Below, piece after piece: positions 57,214-64,000 of a stretch of DNA of 64,000 nucleotides (position 1 is its first letter; each line of letters starts with the position of its first letter). The notes under the pieces are model-generated. The model saw nothing but the letters and a program-made list of their open reading frames with translations, was not told the origin of the DNA and made no database searches. This DNA comes from JBFWUM01 sp050247255 (GTDB taxonomy: Bacteria; Acidobacteriota; Vicinamibacteria; Vicinamibacterales; UBA2999): positions 124,001 to 188,000 of the forward strand of contig JBFWUM010000001.1 in the NCBI GenBank assembly GCA_050247255.1, written 5' to 3'. Made by a program: the position numbers and the translations under genes.

Positions 57214-58534
57214 GGCTGAACAGCACGATCCAGCCATCGCGCTCGAATTCCACGCGATAACCGCGTGCGCGATACGCGTCGACGGCCAGCCCCAGCGCGG
57301 CCGTATCGGCGTACGGCCATGGGTTCAGGGGGGAGGCGGCCATCACCACATCGGCGTCGCCGGCCCCTTCCCGCAGCACGCGGATGTCGTGGCGCTGGCT
57401 GAGGTGCGGCACGATGGCCCCCTGCGCGATCACCGACGCGGCGTCCGGAACCATGGCGAGCGCGGCTGCAGCGGCCGAGGCTGAGGCGATCGGTTGGTAG
57501 TGTTCCGCCGTGAAGAGACGTCCCAGCGGCGGCCGCCCCGGGATCACCGCCGAGGCAACGACGCACGCCACCGCGAGCCACCCGGCGGCGCGCGGCCGGA
57601 TGCTGCCCCGGCGCAGCAAGCGCGCCAGCCCGTCGCCGGCGCTCAGCGCGATGATCGGCGCAATCGGCGCCGAGTAGTGGAAGACGTTGCCCCAGTGCAG
57701 CGGGCTTGCCGACAGCAGCCGCGACAGCATCAGGGGCGCGGCGAGCAGCGCCACCGGCGAGGCCAGCGACAGGAACAGGAACGGCGCGAACCAGAACGCG
57801 AGTGTGCGCAGCTTGGTGATCGGCGTCACCAGGACGAGCGGCGCGGTCCACGGGCGTTCGAGGATGGCGGCAAACGTGTTCGTGTACGCGTACGCGCCCG
57901 TGTCGGAGAACGCCGGGATGGCGACGTTTGTGATGATCACGAAGGCGGCCATGCTGGCGCCTGTCAGCGCGAAGCCGCGTCGGCGCTCGCCCTGCCAGGC
58001 GAGATAGAGGCCGGCAGACGCCAGGAGCGCGACGAGATCCTCCTTGATGAGAAGCATGCTCGCCGCCACCGCCCAGAGCAGTCTCCATCGGCGCTGATCG
58101 ATCGCCAGCAGCAGCAGTGCGACGGCCAGCGGCGCAAACGCCATTTCATGGACGTCGAACGCCGCCGTCTGCTGAATCCCCCACGACATCCCGTATGCAG
58201 AGGCGAGCCACAGCGACAGCCGGCTCGACAGACGGGCGCGCAGGAACAGGTAGACAGGCACGTTCGACGCTGCCAGCAGCACCGCCTGCGCGACGATGAG
58301 CGTCTCCGGCGCTGGAGCGATCCAGTAGAGCGGCGCGAACAGGGCGATGATCGGGTAGAAGTGGTCGCCGAGGATGTTCGAGAAGCCGCTGATGGTGCTC
58401 GCGGGCGCCTCGAACCGGCTCAAGTGCCAGACCGCCTGGTCGAAGATCCCGAGGTCGAAGCCGCTGCTGCCGAACCGCCAGTGCCGGAGGACTCCGTACG
58501 CGGCGTAGGCGACCGCAAGCACCGCGGCAACCAC
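57209..58534 (-). CDS. DUF2079 family polytopic membrane protein
   Basis: 441 residues with about 10 spans. The N-terminal DLGIFDQAVWHL motif (acidic residues after the first span) and the loop NILGDHFYPIIALFAPLYW with DxH are family features shared with GT-C type glycosyltransferases; VHEMAFAPLAVALLLLAI and LLIKEDLVALLASAGLYL follow. A lipid-linked sugar transferase is possible but not shown. The C-terminal 100 residues are soluble. Start GTG 58534 has AGGAGG about 10 nt upstream; the open frame continues 60 codons further as a shadow of the MFS gene. Confidence 0.85.
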   Translation of the reverse strand: MVAAVLAVAYAAYGVLRHWRFGSSGFDLGIFDQAVWHLSRFEAPASTISGFSNILGDHFYPIIALFAPLYWIAPAPETLIVAQAVLLAASNVPVYLFLRARLSSRLSLWLASAYGMSWGIQQTAAFDVHEMAFAPLAVALLLLAIDQRRWRLLWAVAASMLLIKEDLVALLASAGLYLAWQGERRRGFALTGASMAAFVIITNVAIPAFSDTGAYAYTNTFAAILERPWTAPLVLVTPITKLRTLAFWFAPFLFLSLASPVALLAAPLMLSRLLSASPLHWGNVFHYSAPIAPIIALSAGDGLARLLRRGSIRPRAAGWLAVACVVASAVIPGRPPLGRLFTAEHYQPIASASAAAAALAMVPDAASVIAQGAIVPHLSQRHDIRVLREGAGDADVVMAASPLNPWPYADTAALGLAVDAYRARGYRVEFERDGWIVLFSR

Positions 58535-58550
58535 CCAGACGTACGCCTCC

Positions 58551-59891
58551 TCAATCTGCGAGGACGCGGTGTCGTGTCTCGAGGGCAAAGGGAATGATGA
58601 GCAGCCCCGCCAGCGGGACGAAGCCGACGAAGAACAGCACCTCCATCGCGGTGTCGAGCGCGTTGGTCCCGGCCGCCGCGATCGAGCCGACGACGAAGGG
58701 GCCGATCGCCGCAATCAGCCGGCCGACGTTGTAGGTGAAGCCGGGACCGGTGCCGCGCAGGCGCGTCGGGTAGAGCTCCGGGAGGTAGTACGTGAAGCTG
58801 CCGAAGACGCCGAATACCGTCAGCCCGATCGGGAAGTACATGTACAGCCGCGTGTACGGATCCATGGGCAGCCTGAACGCCGCCATCAACGCAGCCGCCG
58901 ACCCGATGAAATAGATGGCATACATCGTTCGCCGCCCGAGGAACTTCGACGCGGGAATCGTCAGCAGCGTGCCGATCAGCCCGCCCAGGTTGAACACGTT
59001 GGTCGCCGTCGCCTTCCACTGCTCGATCATCGTCGTCGCTTCCGCCGGCGAGAGGCCTTCGGCGGCGCGGGCCGCCAGGCCGGATGCAATCACCGGGATG
59101 AAGGCGTTGCAGCTCCACCAGGCGACCAGCGCCGTCAGCGCCAGGCCGAGCGCGGTCAGCGTGATCCGGCGGTAGGCCGGCGTGAACAGCTCGCCAATCG
59201 TCGGCGGCGCGACCGACGGGGCCACGCGGGCCCAGCGCTCCGGTTCCTTGATGAACAGCCGCACGAAGAAGGCCACCGCCGCCGGCAGCAGCCCGAACAG
59301 GAAGACGTAGCGCCACGCCACTTCCGGCGAGCCGCGGAAGAAGACCCCCTGCACCTGGAAGGTCACGAACGTGGCCAGGAAGAGGCCGAGCGGGGCGGAG
59401 GTGTAGAGCAATGCGCCCGCCTCCACGCGCCGCTTCTCGGGGACGACCTCGGCGACCATGGCGGCGCCCGCCGCCCACTCGCCGCCGATGCCGAGCGCCG
59501 CGATCACGCGGAAGACGAGCAGGACCCAGATGTTCGGCGCAAACGCGCACGCCGCAGTGCCGAGCGAGTAGACCGCCATGGTCAGCAGCAGCGTGCGGGT
59601 GCGGCCGATGCGATCGGCGACGCGGCCGAAGATGATGCCGCCGATCGCCCAGCCGACGAGCAGCACTGACGTGAGGATGCCGGTCCAGCGGAGCGTGGCC
59701 GCCCCGGCCTCAGGCGTCCCGGGCGTCAGGTTGAGCAGCGCCGGCACGGCATTCGGCGCGATGTAGTTGAACAGCAGGCTGTCGAAGATGTCGAAGCCCC
59801 AGCCGAGCCAGGCGGCAAACAGCACCGTCCACTGGTAGCCGTTCATGTCGAGCAGCGTGCGTGGCACCGGCGCGGCGGCGACCCTGTTCAT
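58551..59891 (-). CDS. major facilitator superfamily transporter
   Basis: 446 residues, 12 spans. N-half motif A GRVADRIGRTRTLL after span 2; span 1 WTVLFAAWLGWGFDIFDSLL with the acidic residue typical of metabolite/H+ symporters; VIAALGIGGEWAAGAAMVAE matches the sialate/aromatic-acid carrier group; the second half has FLGRRTMYAIYF and PTRLRGTGPGFTYNVGR. Substrate unknown, likely an organic acid or sugar acid. ATG 59891 is 8 nt behind TAGAAT, and the divergent ABC gene starts 24 bp away. Confidence 0.9.
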   Translation of the reverse strand: MNRVAAAPVPRTLLDMNGYQWTVLFAAWLGWGFDIFDSLLFNYIAPNAVPALLNLTPGTPEAGAATLRWTGILTSVLLVGWAIGGIIFGRVADRIGRTRTLLLTMAVYSLGTAACAFAPNIWVLLVFRVIAALGIGGEWAAGAAMVAEVVPEKRRVEAGALLYTSAPLGLFLATFVTFQVQGVFFRGSPEVAWRYVFLFGLLPAAVAFFVRLFIKEPERWARVAPSVAPPTIGELFTPAYRRITLTALGLALTALVAWWSCNAFIPVIASGLAARAAEGLSPAEATTMIEQWKATATNVFNLGGLIGTLLTIPASKFLGRRTMYAIYFIGSAAALMAAFRLPMDPYTRLYMYFPIGLTVFGVFGSFTYYLPELYPTRLRGTGPGFTYNVGRLIAAIGPFVVGSIAAAGTNALDTAMEVLFFVGFVPLAGLLIIPFALETRHRVLAD

Positions 59892-59899
59892 CGGCGGGC

Positions 59900-59909
59900 A
59901 TTCTATACT
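59900..59909. promoter_or_regulatory. overlapping divergent -10 elements
   Basis: Minus strand TAGAAT (59900-59905), 8 nt before ATG 59891. Plus strand TATACT (59904-59909), 6 nt before ATG 59916. They share two bases, in a 24-bp gap between start codons, with no room for a Shine-Dalgarno sequence on either side. Confidence 0.55.
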
Positions 59910-59915
59910 GCGTAC

Positions 59916-61664
59916 ATGTCCGCCGCGCGGCGGCTCCTGGCGTATGCCGCCAGGTACCGCCGATCCTTCCTCCTGGGGCTCACCGCTTCCATCTGCACGA
60001 CCGCCATCGGGCTCGCCGGGCCGTGGGTCCTGAAGAATGCCATCGACGATCTGAGCCAGGGCGTGACCGCCGACAGGGTGCGCGCCTACGCGCTGGCCTT
60101 CGTGGCGCTGGCTGCCGCCGGCGGCGTCTTCCGGTTCCTCACCAGGCGCATCATCATCGGCGCGTCGCGGGAGATCGAGTACGACCTGCGCAACGACTTT
60201 TTCGCGGCGCTGCAGCGGCTCGACCTCGCCTACTTCCACCGCAACCGCACCGGCGACCTGATGTCGCGCGCGACCAACGACCTGGCGGCGGTGCGCCAGA
60301 TGGTCGGCCCGGCGGTCATGTACACCGCCAACACCGCGCTCGGCTTCATCGTCGCGGTGGTGCTGATGCTGTCGATCCATCCGCGGCTGACGCTCATTGC
60401 GCTCGTCCCGCTGCCGTTCGTCAGTCTCGTCGTCAAGTACTTCGGCGAGGCAATCCACCGGCGGTTCGAATCGATCCAGGAGCAGCTGTCGACCATCAGC
60501 GCGATCTCACAGGAGGCGCTCTCCGGCGTGCGGGTCGTGCGCGCCTACCGCCAGGAGCCCTTCGAGCTCGAGCGGTTCCGGCAGGCGAACGACGAGTTCG
60601 TGCGGCGCAACAAGGCGCTGATCCAGCTGCAGGGCGCCTACAACCCGAGCATGTCGCTGCTGATGGGCGTCGCGGCGCTGCTCGTGCTCTGGCTCGGAGC
60701 GGTCGAAGTCGTTGCCGGGCGGATGACGGTGGGCGAGCTCGTCGCCTTCAACGCCTACCTGATGATGCTGTCGTGGCCGATGATCGCCTTCGGCTGGGTG
60801 ACGAACCTGCTACAGCGCGGCATGGCGTCGTGGAAGCGGATGCTGGAGGTCCTCGACGCCGAGCCGGTGGTGAAGGACACGGGGCTTGCCCCGCCGCCGC
60901 GCGGCAGCGCGAAGGCGGGCGACATCGAATTCCGGAATCTCACCTTCGCCTATGGCGGTCGCGTCGTGCTGCGCGACATCAGCGCGCAGATCCCGGCCGG
61001 GAGCACCACGGCTGTCATCGGGTCGACCGGGTCGGGCAAGTCGACGCTGCTGTCGCTGCTGCCGCGGCTGTACGAGCCGCCGCGCGGCACGGTGTTCGTC
61101 GACGGGATCGACGTGCTCGACATGCCGCTCGCCGCCCTGCGCGGCGCCATCGGCATGGTGCCCCAGGAGCCGTTCCTCTTCAGCGCGACGCTGGCCGAAA
61201 ACGTTGCCTTCGGCGCGCAGGCCGATCCGGACGATCGCGCGGCCATTGAAGGCGCGGCGGCGCTGGCGCGGCTCGACAAGGACCTGGCTGATTTTCCGCG
61301 CGGCTACGATACCGTCGTCGGCGAGCGCGGCATTACGCTGTCGGGCGGCCAGAAGCAGCGCACGGCGATCGCCCGGGCGCTGGCGGTCGATCCCCGCATC
61401 CTCATCCTCGACGATGCGATGTCGGCGGTGGATACCTATACCGAGGAGGAGATCCTGACGCGCCTCGCCGACGTGATGCGTGAACGGACGACGTTGCTCG
61501 TCTCGCACCGCGTGTCGACCGTGCGTCACGCCGATCAGATCCTCGTGCTCGAGGATGGCCGCATCGTCGAGCGAGGCACGCACGACGAGCTCGTGCAGCG
61601 CGACGGGGCCTACGCCGCCCTGCACCGCAAGCAGCTGCTCGAGGACGAGCTCGCCGCCTCATGA
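59916..61664 (+). CDS. ABC exporter half-transporter, subunit 1 (degenerate ATP site)
   Basis: 582 residues. Six-span domain (residues 1-320: SFLLGLTASICTTAIGLAGP; VLMLSIHPRLTLIALVPLPF; VVLMLS) and an ATPase domain from about 340. Walker A GSTGSGKSTLL, canonical signature LSGGQKQRTAIARAL, but Walker B ILILDDAMSAVD has Asp where the catalytic Glu should be. With the next subunit this matches asymmetric heterodimeric exporters, in which one ATP site is inactive. Leaderless-type start behind TATACT. Export substrate unknown. Stop overlaps the next ATG (ATGA at 61661). Confidence 0.92.
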   Translation: MSAARRLLAYAARYRRSFLLGLTASICTTAIGLAGPWVLKNAIDDLSQGVTADRVRAYALAFVALAAAGGVFRFLTRRIIIGASREIEYDLRNDFFAALQRLDLAYFHRNRTGDLMSRATNDLAAVRQMVGPAVMYTANTALGFIVAVVLMLSIHPRLTLIALVPLPFVSLVVKYFGEAIHRRFESIQEQLSTISAISQEALSGVRVVRAYRQEPFELERFRQANDEFVRRNKALIQLQGAYNPSMSLLMGVAALLVLWLGAVEVVAGRMTVGELVAFNAYLMMLSWPMIAFGWVTNLLQRGMASWKRMLEVLDAEPVVKDTGLAPPPRGSAKAGDIEFRNLTFAYGGRVVLRDISAQIPAGSTTAVIGSTGSGKSTLLSLLPRLYEPPRGTVFVDGIDVLDMPLAALRGAIGMVPQEPFLFSATLAENVAFGAQADPDDRAAIEGAAALARLDKDLADFPRGYDTVVGERGITLSGGQKQRTAIARALAVDPRILILDDAMSAVDTYTEEEILTRLADVMRERTTLLVSHRVSTVRHADQILVLEDGRIVERGTHDELVQRDGAYAALHRKQLLEDELAAS

Positions 61665-63424
61665 CGCACGAGGAGGAGGTCCTCGGCAAGGCGTACGACG
61701 CCCGCCTCATGCGGCGGCTGCTGACGTACCTCTCGCCCTACCGCCGGCAGGTGGTCATCGCGCTCGCGGCCATCAGCGGCCACGCGCTGCTGGAGCTGGC
61801 CCCGCCGTACCTCACGAAAATCGTCATCGACGAGTTCATCCCGGCCGGCAACCTGTCAGGGCTCGGCCTCGTGGCGGCAGGCTACCTGGCGACCCTCGTG
61901 GGGGCCTTCGCGCTGGAGTACGTGCAGACGTGGACGCTGCAGATGACCGGGCAGCGGATCATGTTCGACCTGCGGATGCAGGTCTACGGGCACCTGCAGA
62001 AGCTGGATCTGCGCTTCTACGATCGCAACCCGGTCGGCCGGTTGATGACACGCGTCACCACCGATGTCGACGTCCTCAACGAGCTGTTCACCTCCGGCGT
62101 CGTCTCTGTGTTCGGCGACATCTTCACCCTCCTCGGCATCATGGCCGTGCTGCTCTGGATGGACTGGCGGCTCGCGCTGGTCGCCTTTTCGGTACTGCCG
62201 CTGATCGCGCTGGTGGCCAACTGGTTCCGCCGGCACGTGCGCGAATCGTACCGGCAGGTGCGCACCTGGATTGCCCGCATCAACGCCTTCCTGCAGGAGC
62301 GGATCAGCGGCATGGCCACGGTGCAGCTGTTCCTGCGGGAGCAGAAGGACTTCGAAGCGTTCGACGCCATCGACCGCGGCCACCGCGACGCCAACGTGCA
62401 GTCGATCGTCTATTACGCGGTGTTCTATCCGGCGATCGAGCTGGTCAGCGCGGTGGCCGTCGGGCTGATCATCTGGATCGGCGGCGGGTTCGTCATCGAG
62501 GACGCGCTGACCCTCGGCTCGCTGGTCGCCTTCATCCAGTACGCGCAGCGCTTCTTCCGGCCGATCAGCGACATGTCGGAGAAGTTCAACATCCTCCAGG
62601 GCGCCATGGCCTCGTCCGAGCGCGTGTTCGCGCTGCTGGATACGCCGGTGGAGATCGCCACGTCTCACTCCCCGCGGCGGACGGCAATGGGCGCGATCGC
62701 CTTCGAGCACGTGACCTTTGCCTACGTGCCCGGCGAGCCGGTGCTCAGGGACATCTCCTTCACCATCGCCCCCGGGGAGCGCATTGGCATTGTCGGCGCC
62801 ACCGGATCGGGCAAGACGACGCTCATCAACCTGCTGCTGCGCTTCTACGACGTGCAGGAGGGGCGCATCACCATCGGTGGCACCGACATCCGCGAGATGG
62901 ATCTGGGCGAGCTGCGCTCGTTGTTCGGCCTCGTCCTCCAGGACGTGCACCTCTTCTCGGGCACGATCGGCGCCAACGTCCGGCTGGGCGACGAGGCGAT
63001 CAGCGACGAGCGTGTGCGGCGGGCGATCGAGGCGGTGCACGCGCACCGGTTCATCGACCGGCTGCCGCGCGGCCTCGAGACGCCGGTCGCCGAGCGCGGC
63101 GCGACGCTGTCGGTGGGGCAGAAGCAGCTGCTGTCGTTCGCCAGGGCGCTCGTCTTCGATCCGCCGGTGCTGATTCTCGACGAAGCGACCTCGAGCGTCG
63201 ACACCGAGACCGAGGAGCTCATTCACGACGCGCTCACCGTGCTCATGCGCGGACGGACCACGCTGGCGATCGCGCATCGCCTCTCGACCATCCAGGACAT
63301 GAACCGCATCCTGGTGCTGCACAAGGGGCAGCTCCGGGAGTCGGGCACGCACCAGGAACTGCTCGCGGCCCGAGGCATCTACCATCGCCTGTACCAGCTG
63401 CAGTTCACGACGCGCGTGGCGTAG
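61661..63424 (+). CDS. ABC exporter half-transporter, subunit 2 (catalytic ATP site)
   Basis: 587 residues. Six spans in residues 1-320 (VVIALAAISGHALLELAPPY; LGIMAVLLWMDWRLALVAFS; ELVSAVAVGLIIWIGGGFVI), then an ATPase with Walker A GATGSGKTTLINLL, a weak signature LSVGQKQLLSFARAL (Val replaces Gly), and a full Walker B VLILDEATSSVDTE with catalytic Glu. Complementary to subunit 1: the working site combines this Walker B with the LSGGQ of subunit 1. Probably exports a lipid, drug or peptide (inference). Confidence 0.92.
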   Translation: MTHEEEVLGKAYDARLMRRLLTYLSPYRRQVVIALAAISGHALLELAPPYLTKIVIDEFIPAGNLSGLGLVAAGYLATLVGAFALEYVQTWTLQMTGQRIMFDLRMQVYGHLQKLDLRFYDRNPVGRLMTRVTTDVDVLNELFTSGVVSVFGDIFTLLGIMAVLLWMDWRLALVAFSVLPLIALVANWFRRHVRESYRQVRTWIARINAFLQERISGMATVQLFLREQKDFEAFDAIDRGHRDANVQSIVYYAVFYPAIELVSAVAVGLIIWIGGGFVIEDALTLGSLVAFIQYAQRFFRPISDMSEKFNILQGAMASSERVFALLDTPVEIATSHSPRRTAMGAIAFEHVTFAYVPGEPVLRDISFTIAPGERIGIVGATGSGKTTLINLLLRFYDVQEGRITIGGTDIREMDLGELRSLFGLVLQDVHLFSGTIGANVRLGDEAISDERVRRAIEAVHAHRFIDRLPRGLETPVAERGATLSVGQKQLLSFARALVFDPPVLILDEATSSVDTETEELIHDALTVLMRGRTTLAIAHRLSTIQDMNRILVLHKGQLRESGTHQELLAARGIYHRLYQLQFTTRVA

Positions 63425-63433
63425 CGATTGCAG

Positions 63434-63459
63434 CGTAGTGTCCGGCTTCAGCCGGACCC
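63434..63459 (+). repeat. TTCA hairpin element, copy 2
   Basis: GTCCGGCTTCAGCCGGAC at 63440-63457 with the same flanks as 24156-24181 (26 identical bases). Lies between the exporter stop and the hydrolase start, where it could act as a transcript end. Confidence 0.9.
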
Positions 63460-63477
63460 GCCGACTGGGGGTATGAC

Positions 63478-64000
63478 ATGTCCAACCCGACCGCGCTCGA
63501 TGCCGTCGTCATTCAGGATGGATCCGCGGAGCTGCACGGCGACCTGCTCGTGCCGCCCGGCGCCCTGGGGCTGGTGATCTTCGCCCACGGCAGCGGCAGC
63601 AGCCGTTTCAGCCGCCGCAACCGCGAGGTCGCGGCCGCCCTGCAGTCGGCCGGCCTGGGGACGCTCCTGCTCGACCTGCTGACGCAGGATGAGGAGCGCG
63701 TGGACAACCTGACCAGCGAGTACCGGTTCGATATCCCTCGCCTTGGCCGGCGAGTGACCGCCGCTGCCGATTGGGCGACCGCGTTTCACGCGACCGCCGG
63801 CCTGCCGCTCGGCTATTTCGGCGCGAGCACGGGCGCGGCCGCGGCCCTCATCGCCGCGGCCGCGCGTCCGGAGGTGACCCGCGCCGTGGTGTCACGCGGC
63901 GGCCGGCCCGACCTGGCGGAGCAGGCGCTGGAGCACGTAAAGGCACCCACGCTGCTGATCGTGGGAGGTGACGACCAGCCGGTCATCGAGATGAACGAGC
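63478..64000 (+). CDS. alpha/beta hydrolase (dienelactone-hydrolase-like), partial
   Basis: At least 174 residues, running off the right edge. LVIFAHGSGSSRFSRRNREV is the oxyanion-hole block, and GYFGASTGAAAAL is the nucleophile elbow (G-x-S-x-G); APTLLIVGGDDQPV begins the Asp block. The His is outside the window. Family members hydrolyse esters or lactones; substrate unknown. ATG 63478 gives MSNPTALDAVVI; an overlapping out-of-frame ATG at 63473 is rejected. Confidence 0.88.
   Translation, partial: MSNPTALDAVVIQDGSAELHGDLLVPPGALGLVIFAHGSGSSRFSRRNREVAAALQSAGLGTLLLDLLTQDEERVDNLTSEYRFDIPRLGRRVTAAADWATAFHATAGLPLGYFGASTGAAAALIAAAARPEVTRAVVSRGGRPDLAEQALEHVKAPTLLIVGGDDQPVIEMNE

Noticed and set aside
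59892..60458. 190-codon N-terminal extension of the MFS carrier
   Set aside because: It is antisense to the ABC exporter gene and lacks membrane character; ATG 59891 gives the family start.

Overview
The window is about 64 kb of GC-rich bacterial chromosome. Three Oar-type TonB-dependent receptors with carboxypeptidase-regulatory N-termini, a VWFA-related protein of the kind common in Acidobacteriota, a DUF6152 protein and a tmRNA tag ADTQYALAA together point to Acidobacteriota, most likely class Vicinamibacteria (inference, no database search). There is no phage, IS element, CRISPR array, rRNA or tRNA. One 100-N scaffold gap lies in tsaD and is flanked by an exact 127-bp duplication, so it is an assembly artefact.

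Layout. 1-10589 (minus): a compact operon of alternating HEAT-like and HD-GYP genes (two pairs sharing an N-terminal module), then a subtilisin-like protease, an outer-membrane protein, an alkyltransferase-like protein and an ECF sigma/anti-sigma pair; most junctions are 4-nt stop/start overlaps. 10642-14478 (plus): nucleoside salvage (deoA, nupC, punA, cdd). 14782-17171: mtnA and tsaD. 17361-22322: seven coupled genes (YjbQ, NUDIX, HD, two ABC ATPase/permease pairs). 22358-26387: a membrane-anchored hypothetical, a gamma-glutamylcyclotransferase-like protein, PilZ, a receiver lacking its phosphorylation residues, and an aldehyde dehydrogenase. 26506-33019: two divergent Oar receptors. 33093-38452: TSUP permease, coaA, metallo-beta-lactamase-fold protein, YihY and small proteins, one behind a sigma-54 promoter. 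38572-41996 (minus): amidase, GerMN, rph, rdgB. 42253-44313 (minus): small membrane protein, response regulator, histidine kinase. 44410-51050: DUF6152, then tonB, Oar and VWFA genes. 51150-52400: PIN/Phd toxin-antitoxin and tmRNA. 52493-63424: coiled-coil protein, lytic transglycosylase, methyltransferase, membrane proteins, MFS carrier and a heterodimeric ABC exporter; a hydrolase runs off the right edge.

Three patterns recur and are not explained by the gene list. First, about a dozen start codons, including TTG, GTG and perhaps an ATC, lie 6-9 nt behind a TANNNT-like -10 hexamer with no Shine-Dalgarno sequence, which suggests widespread leaderless transcription; genes with a good ribosome-binding site form a separate class. 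Second, seven loci between or at the edges of genes carry 7-8-nt words iterated with point changes and usually mirrored into a palindrome. Third, five short hairpins with a 7-bp stem and a fixed TTCA loop occur, three of them translated inside the lytic transglycosylase gene.
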